7,364 nt of DNA, taken from positions 1 through 7,364 of the forward strand of contig CALYVJ010000076.1 of the NCBI GenBank assembly GCA_945494195.1, read 5' to 3'. How positions within the stretch are numbered: the first letter of the stretch is position 1; each line of letters begins with the position of its first letter. Below, piece by piece: positions 5,930-7,364 of this stretch. Below the pieces are notes generated by a model, which was not told where the DNA came from, did not search any database, and saw only the letters and a program-made list of their open reading frames with translations. The translations under genes and the position numbers were made by a program. This DNA comes from an uncultured Selenomonas sp. GTDB taxonomy: Bacteria > Bacillota > Negativicutes > Selenomonadales > Selenomonadaceae.

Positions 5930-7024
5930 TTATTCTTCACCTGCTCCCTCGTTCTTCTTTTCATCAGCAATGCGTTTTTTCTTCTGAACAACGCTTGCCG
6001 CGGCATGACCGGCGACACCAACTGCCGTAGCGGCAGCCATGACAGCACCGATCTGATCGACATCACCGATTGGCTGGCCGAATTTCGGCAGACGCTCGGT
6101 CATCGCACCATCATCCCAGAAGTGCGCGTTGGAGCAGCCGATGCACGGAGCACCAGACTGGATGGGGTAGCTCATGCCCTGGAACCAGCGCAGATTGCCG
6201 CAGGAGTTGTACGTCTCCGGGCCGCGGCAGCCCAGCTTGTAGAGGCACCAGCCAGCCTTAGCGCCAGCATCATCAAAGCTTTCTGCAAACATGCCGGCAT
6301 CAAAGAACGGACGGCGATAGCAAGTATCATGAATACGGTTGCCATAGAACTGTTTCGGACGGCCTTCGCCATCAAGGGGCGGAACCGTCCCAAACAGGGC
6401 GATATGCATGACGACACCCGTCATGACTTCCGGAATCGGTGGGCAGCCCGGAACATTTACCACCGGCGTGCCGCCAGTGAAATACCCGATCCCCGAAGAT
6501 CCCGTCGGATTTGGTTTTGCAGCCTGGATACCGCCAGATACGGCACAGGTGCCATACGCGATAACTGCTTTCGCATTCTGAGCCGCATGCTGAAGCAGAT
6601 GCGTGAAGGTGTGTCCACCGGACATGCAGTACACCCCGTTGTCCTTCGTGCAGGCAGCACCCTCAACGCAAAGGATATAGTTTCCTTTGTACTTCTCAAT
6701 AGTCTCTTCAAGATGCGCTTCAAACGGAGCACCGGATGCAGCGCTCAGCAGATGGTCATACTCCAAAGCAATCTGGCTCAATACCAAGTCAGATGCCAGC
6801 GGTGCACCGGAACGGATGAACGACTCATCACACCCCGTGCACTCATGACCATGAATCCAAACGACTACCGGCAGCGGTTTCTGTTCCGCAGCCTCAACGA
6901 CCTTCGATACCTGATCCGTGCTGAGTCCCATCAGAGACGTCAGCGCGACGCAGCTCTTGACGAACGTGCGGCGGCTCATGCCTTTTTTGAGATATAAATC
7001 CCACATACTCTCCCGTTTGTCCAC
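5930..7024 (-). CDS. hyaA: [NiFe] hydrogenase small subunit, Tat-exported, three FeS clusters
   Basis: Electron-transfer subunit of 364 residues. A Tat signal, SRRTFVK (17-23), is followed by a short hydrophobic stretch (24-34) and a likely cut near A45/A46. Cluster ligands by family alignment: proximal [4Fe-4S] C62, C65, C160 and C194; distal [4Fe-4S] H232, C235, C260 and C266; medial [3Fe-4S] C275, C294 and C297. A C-terminal hydrophobic helix (about 324-346, with GHAAAS) anchors it near the cytochrome. The proximal motif is ECTGC, with Gly64 where O2-tolerant E. coli Hyd-1 has an extra Cys, so a standard O2-sensitive cluster is expected. Additional cysteines C119, C125 and C133 occur nearby. 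The start is GTG at 7024, chosen because AGGAGGT sits 6 nt upstream; M7 and M16 lack such a site. This is the first gene of the operon. Confidence 0.96.
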   Translation of the reverse strand: MDKRESMWDLYLKKGMSRRTFVKSCVALTSLMGLSTDQVSKVVEAAEQKPLPVVVWIHGHECTGCDESFIRSGAPLASDLVLSQIALEYDHLLSAASGAPFEAHLEETIEKYKGNYILCVEGAACTKDNGVYCMSGGHTFTHLLQHAAQNAKAVIAYGTCAVSGGIQAAKPNPTGSSGIGYFTGGTPVVNVPGCPPIPEVMTGVVMHIALFGTVPPLDGEGRPKQFYGNRIHDTCYRRPFFDAGMFAESFDDAGAKAGWCLYKLGCRGPETYNSCGNLRWFQGMSYPIQSGAPCIGCSNAHFWDDGAMTERLPKFGQPIGDVDQIGAVMAAATAVGVAGHAAASVVQKKKRIADEKKNEGAGEE

Positions 7025-7030
7025 TTTTTT

Positions 7031-7037
7031 ACCTCCT
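7031..7037 (-). promoter_or_regulatory. Ribosome binding site AGGAGGT fixing the GTG start of the small subunit
   Basis: AGGAGGT followed by six A residues and then GTG is a near-ideal site at ideal spacing. It supports GTG at 7024 over the internal ATG codons at residues 7 and 16. An ATG sits just upstream at 7040 but is followed after two codons by TAA, out of frame with the gene. Confidence 0.85.
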
Positions 7038-7043
7038 CATTAT

Positions 7044-7057
7044 TATCCATATGGATA
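7044..7057. repeat. Perfect 14-bp palindrome TATCCATATGGATA just upstream of the RBS
   Basis: The sequence equals its own reverse complement over 14 bp and ends 6 bp before the AGGAGGT site. It could be an operator half-site pair for a dimeric regulator close to translation start. A tight RNA hairpin is less likely because there is no loop. No known regulator motif was recognised. Confidence 0.5.
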
Positions 7058-7077
7058 CTTGCATATAGAATCCCTCA

Positions 7078-7099
7078 GGCTGATGGCTCAATATCAGCC
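7078..7099 (-). repeat. Leader hairpin GGCTGAT-8 nt-ATCAGCC
   Basis: On the minus strand a perfect 7-bp inverted repeat flanks the 8-nt spacer ATTGAGCC. It lies between the best -10 candidate and the start codon, so it would fall in the 5' untranslated RNA, where it might stabilise the message. As DNA it could be an operator. No U-tract follows it, so it is not a normal terminator. Confidence 0.5.
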
Positions 7100-7127
7100 G
7101 GCAGAAGGTACCCCACAAGATACTTTC

Positions 7128-7133
7128 ATTATA
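7128..7133 (-). promoter_or_regulatory. Candidate -10 box TATAAT for the operon
   Basis: A perfect TATAAT hexamer on the minus strand would give a transcript start near 7121 and a leader of about 97 nt. No consensus -35 lies 16-18 nt upstream, where the DNA is T-rich (TAGTTT at 17 nt). This would fit an activated promoter. The nearby TATAAT at 7164-7159 is an alternative. Confidence 0.35.
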
Positions 7134-7176
7134 CGCTTATAGAAAATAAAAAACTACAATTATAACTCCTCATATG

Positions 7177-7201
7177 TATAGCTATTATTAATCTAACTAT
7201 A
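7177..7201. repeat. Imperfect 25-bp inverted repeat TATAGCTA...TAACTATA
   Basis: Two 8-bp arms (7177-7184 and 7194-7201) match at 7 of 8 positions around a 9-bp AT-rich centre. It lies about 45-70 bp upstream of the -10 candidate at 7128-7133, a position where an activator could bind. In AT-rich DNA such a repeat can occur by chance. Confidence 0.35.
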
Positions 7202-7364
7202 GGAAAAACTAAAGAATTACCCTCCCCGGGGGATCCATACTTGTCTTATCTATTTTCGCCCCCCCGAATAAATTCTCCTGCTTATAGCAATAAGGAATAA
7301 AAAAACACACGAAAAAAATAACTCAATCTATCGCAGAAATCATCGCTTACCGATCGACAGCCCT

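Larger units (their letters stand above)
7025..7364 (-). promoter_or_regulatory. AT-rich upstream region and leader of the hydrogenase operon
   Basis: This 340-bp stretch holds no credible gene on either strand. Compared with the coding DNA it is AT-rich, broken by two GC blocks: a run of seven G (minus strand, 7265-7259) and TCCCCGGGGA (about 7223-7232). On the minus strand it has T-tracts at 7300-7325, several -10-like hexamers (TATAAG at 7286-7281 preceded by TGC, TATAAT at 7164-7159, TATAAT at 7133-7128), three inverted repeats and the ribosome binding site of the small-subunit gene. No good -35 (TTGACA-like) was found at proper spacing for any of them, which would suit activator-dependent transcription. 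I could not match a known FNR, Rex, Fur or NikR operator. Confidence 0.6.

Noticed and set aside
4028..6997. Large plus-strand open frame as a protein-coding gene
   Set aside because: It is exactly codon-aligned antisense to two well-supported hydrogenase genes, its translation is rich in Arg/His/Ile runs with no recognisable domain, and the openness is explained by missing TTA/CTA/TCA codons in the sense genes.
7018..7024. Internal ATG codons (residues 7 or 16) as the start of the small subunit
   Set aside because: Only the GTG at 7024 has AGGAGGT at ideal spacing; the ATG at residue 16 would put the twin-arginine motif at the extreme N-terminus.
7044..7201. FNR, Rex, Fur or NikR binding site
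   Set aside because: I compared the repeats with the half-sites I know for these regulators and none matched well enough to claim.
7223..7236. CCCCGGGGGATCC resembling a cloning-vector polylinker (SmaI-BamHI)
   Set aside because: It differs from the common polylinker by an extra G and the flanking bases do not continue any polylinker, so chance is more likely than vector carry-over.

Overview
The window holds one minus-strand operon for a membrane-bound, respiratory (group 1 type) [NiFe] hydrogenase and much of its maturation machinery. Every confident gene reads right to left. In order of transcription they are: a 340-bp AT-rich leader/promoter region (7364-7025), the Tat-exported small subunit (7024-5930), the catalytic large subunit (5929-4016), the cytochrome b membrane anchor (3980-3279), an 80-residue putative metal-binding protein (3240-2998), hypA (2897-2556), hypB (2554-1892), a hyaD/hybD-type maturation protease (1899-1300), hypC (1288-1031), and hypD (1038 to the window edge, lacking its last residues). 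Genes are nearly end to end: TAAATG at the small/large junction, a 1-nt gap between hypA and hypB, and 8-nt overlaps at hypB/hyaD and hypC/hypD. This implies co-transcription and translational coupling.

How they work together: the small subunit (three FeS clusters) and large subunit (NiFe(CN)2CO site) assemble in the cytoplasm. HypC and HypD build the Fe(CN)2CO part, HypA and HypB insert nickel, and HyaD then trims the large-subunit C-terminus. The folded dimer is exported by the Tat signal on the small subunit and docks on the di-heme cytochrome b, which passes electrons from H2 to quinone. hypE and hypF are not in the window; by analogy with other operons they may lie past position 1.

The most unusual gene is the 80-residue protein. 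It starts with a CxxCGCG motif almost identical to the N-terminal nickel-binding motif of E. coli HypB, followed by a region that looks like a ferredoxin-like (HMA-like) fold with an HxHxH cluster. The HypB encoded next door lacks that N-terminal motif. This looks like a HypB nickel-binding module carried on a separate small protein. A second oddity is a strong hairpin terminator between this gene and hypA whose loop is exactly TATAAT, so it could be both an attenuator and an internal promoter for the hyp genes.

Organism: an anaerobic or facultative bacterium with a Tat pathway, a respiratory quinone pool and strong AGGAGG-type ribosome binding sites, with moderately GC-rich genes and AT-rich intergenic DNA. 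This pattern, with the protein character, suggests a diderm Firmicute of the Negativicutes (Selenomonas-like). That is an inference from general impression, not a database match. No rRNA, tRNA, CRISPR, transposase or integrase was seen.
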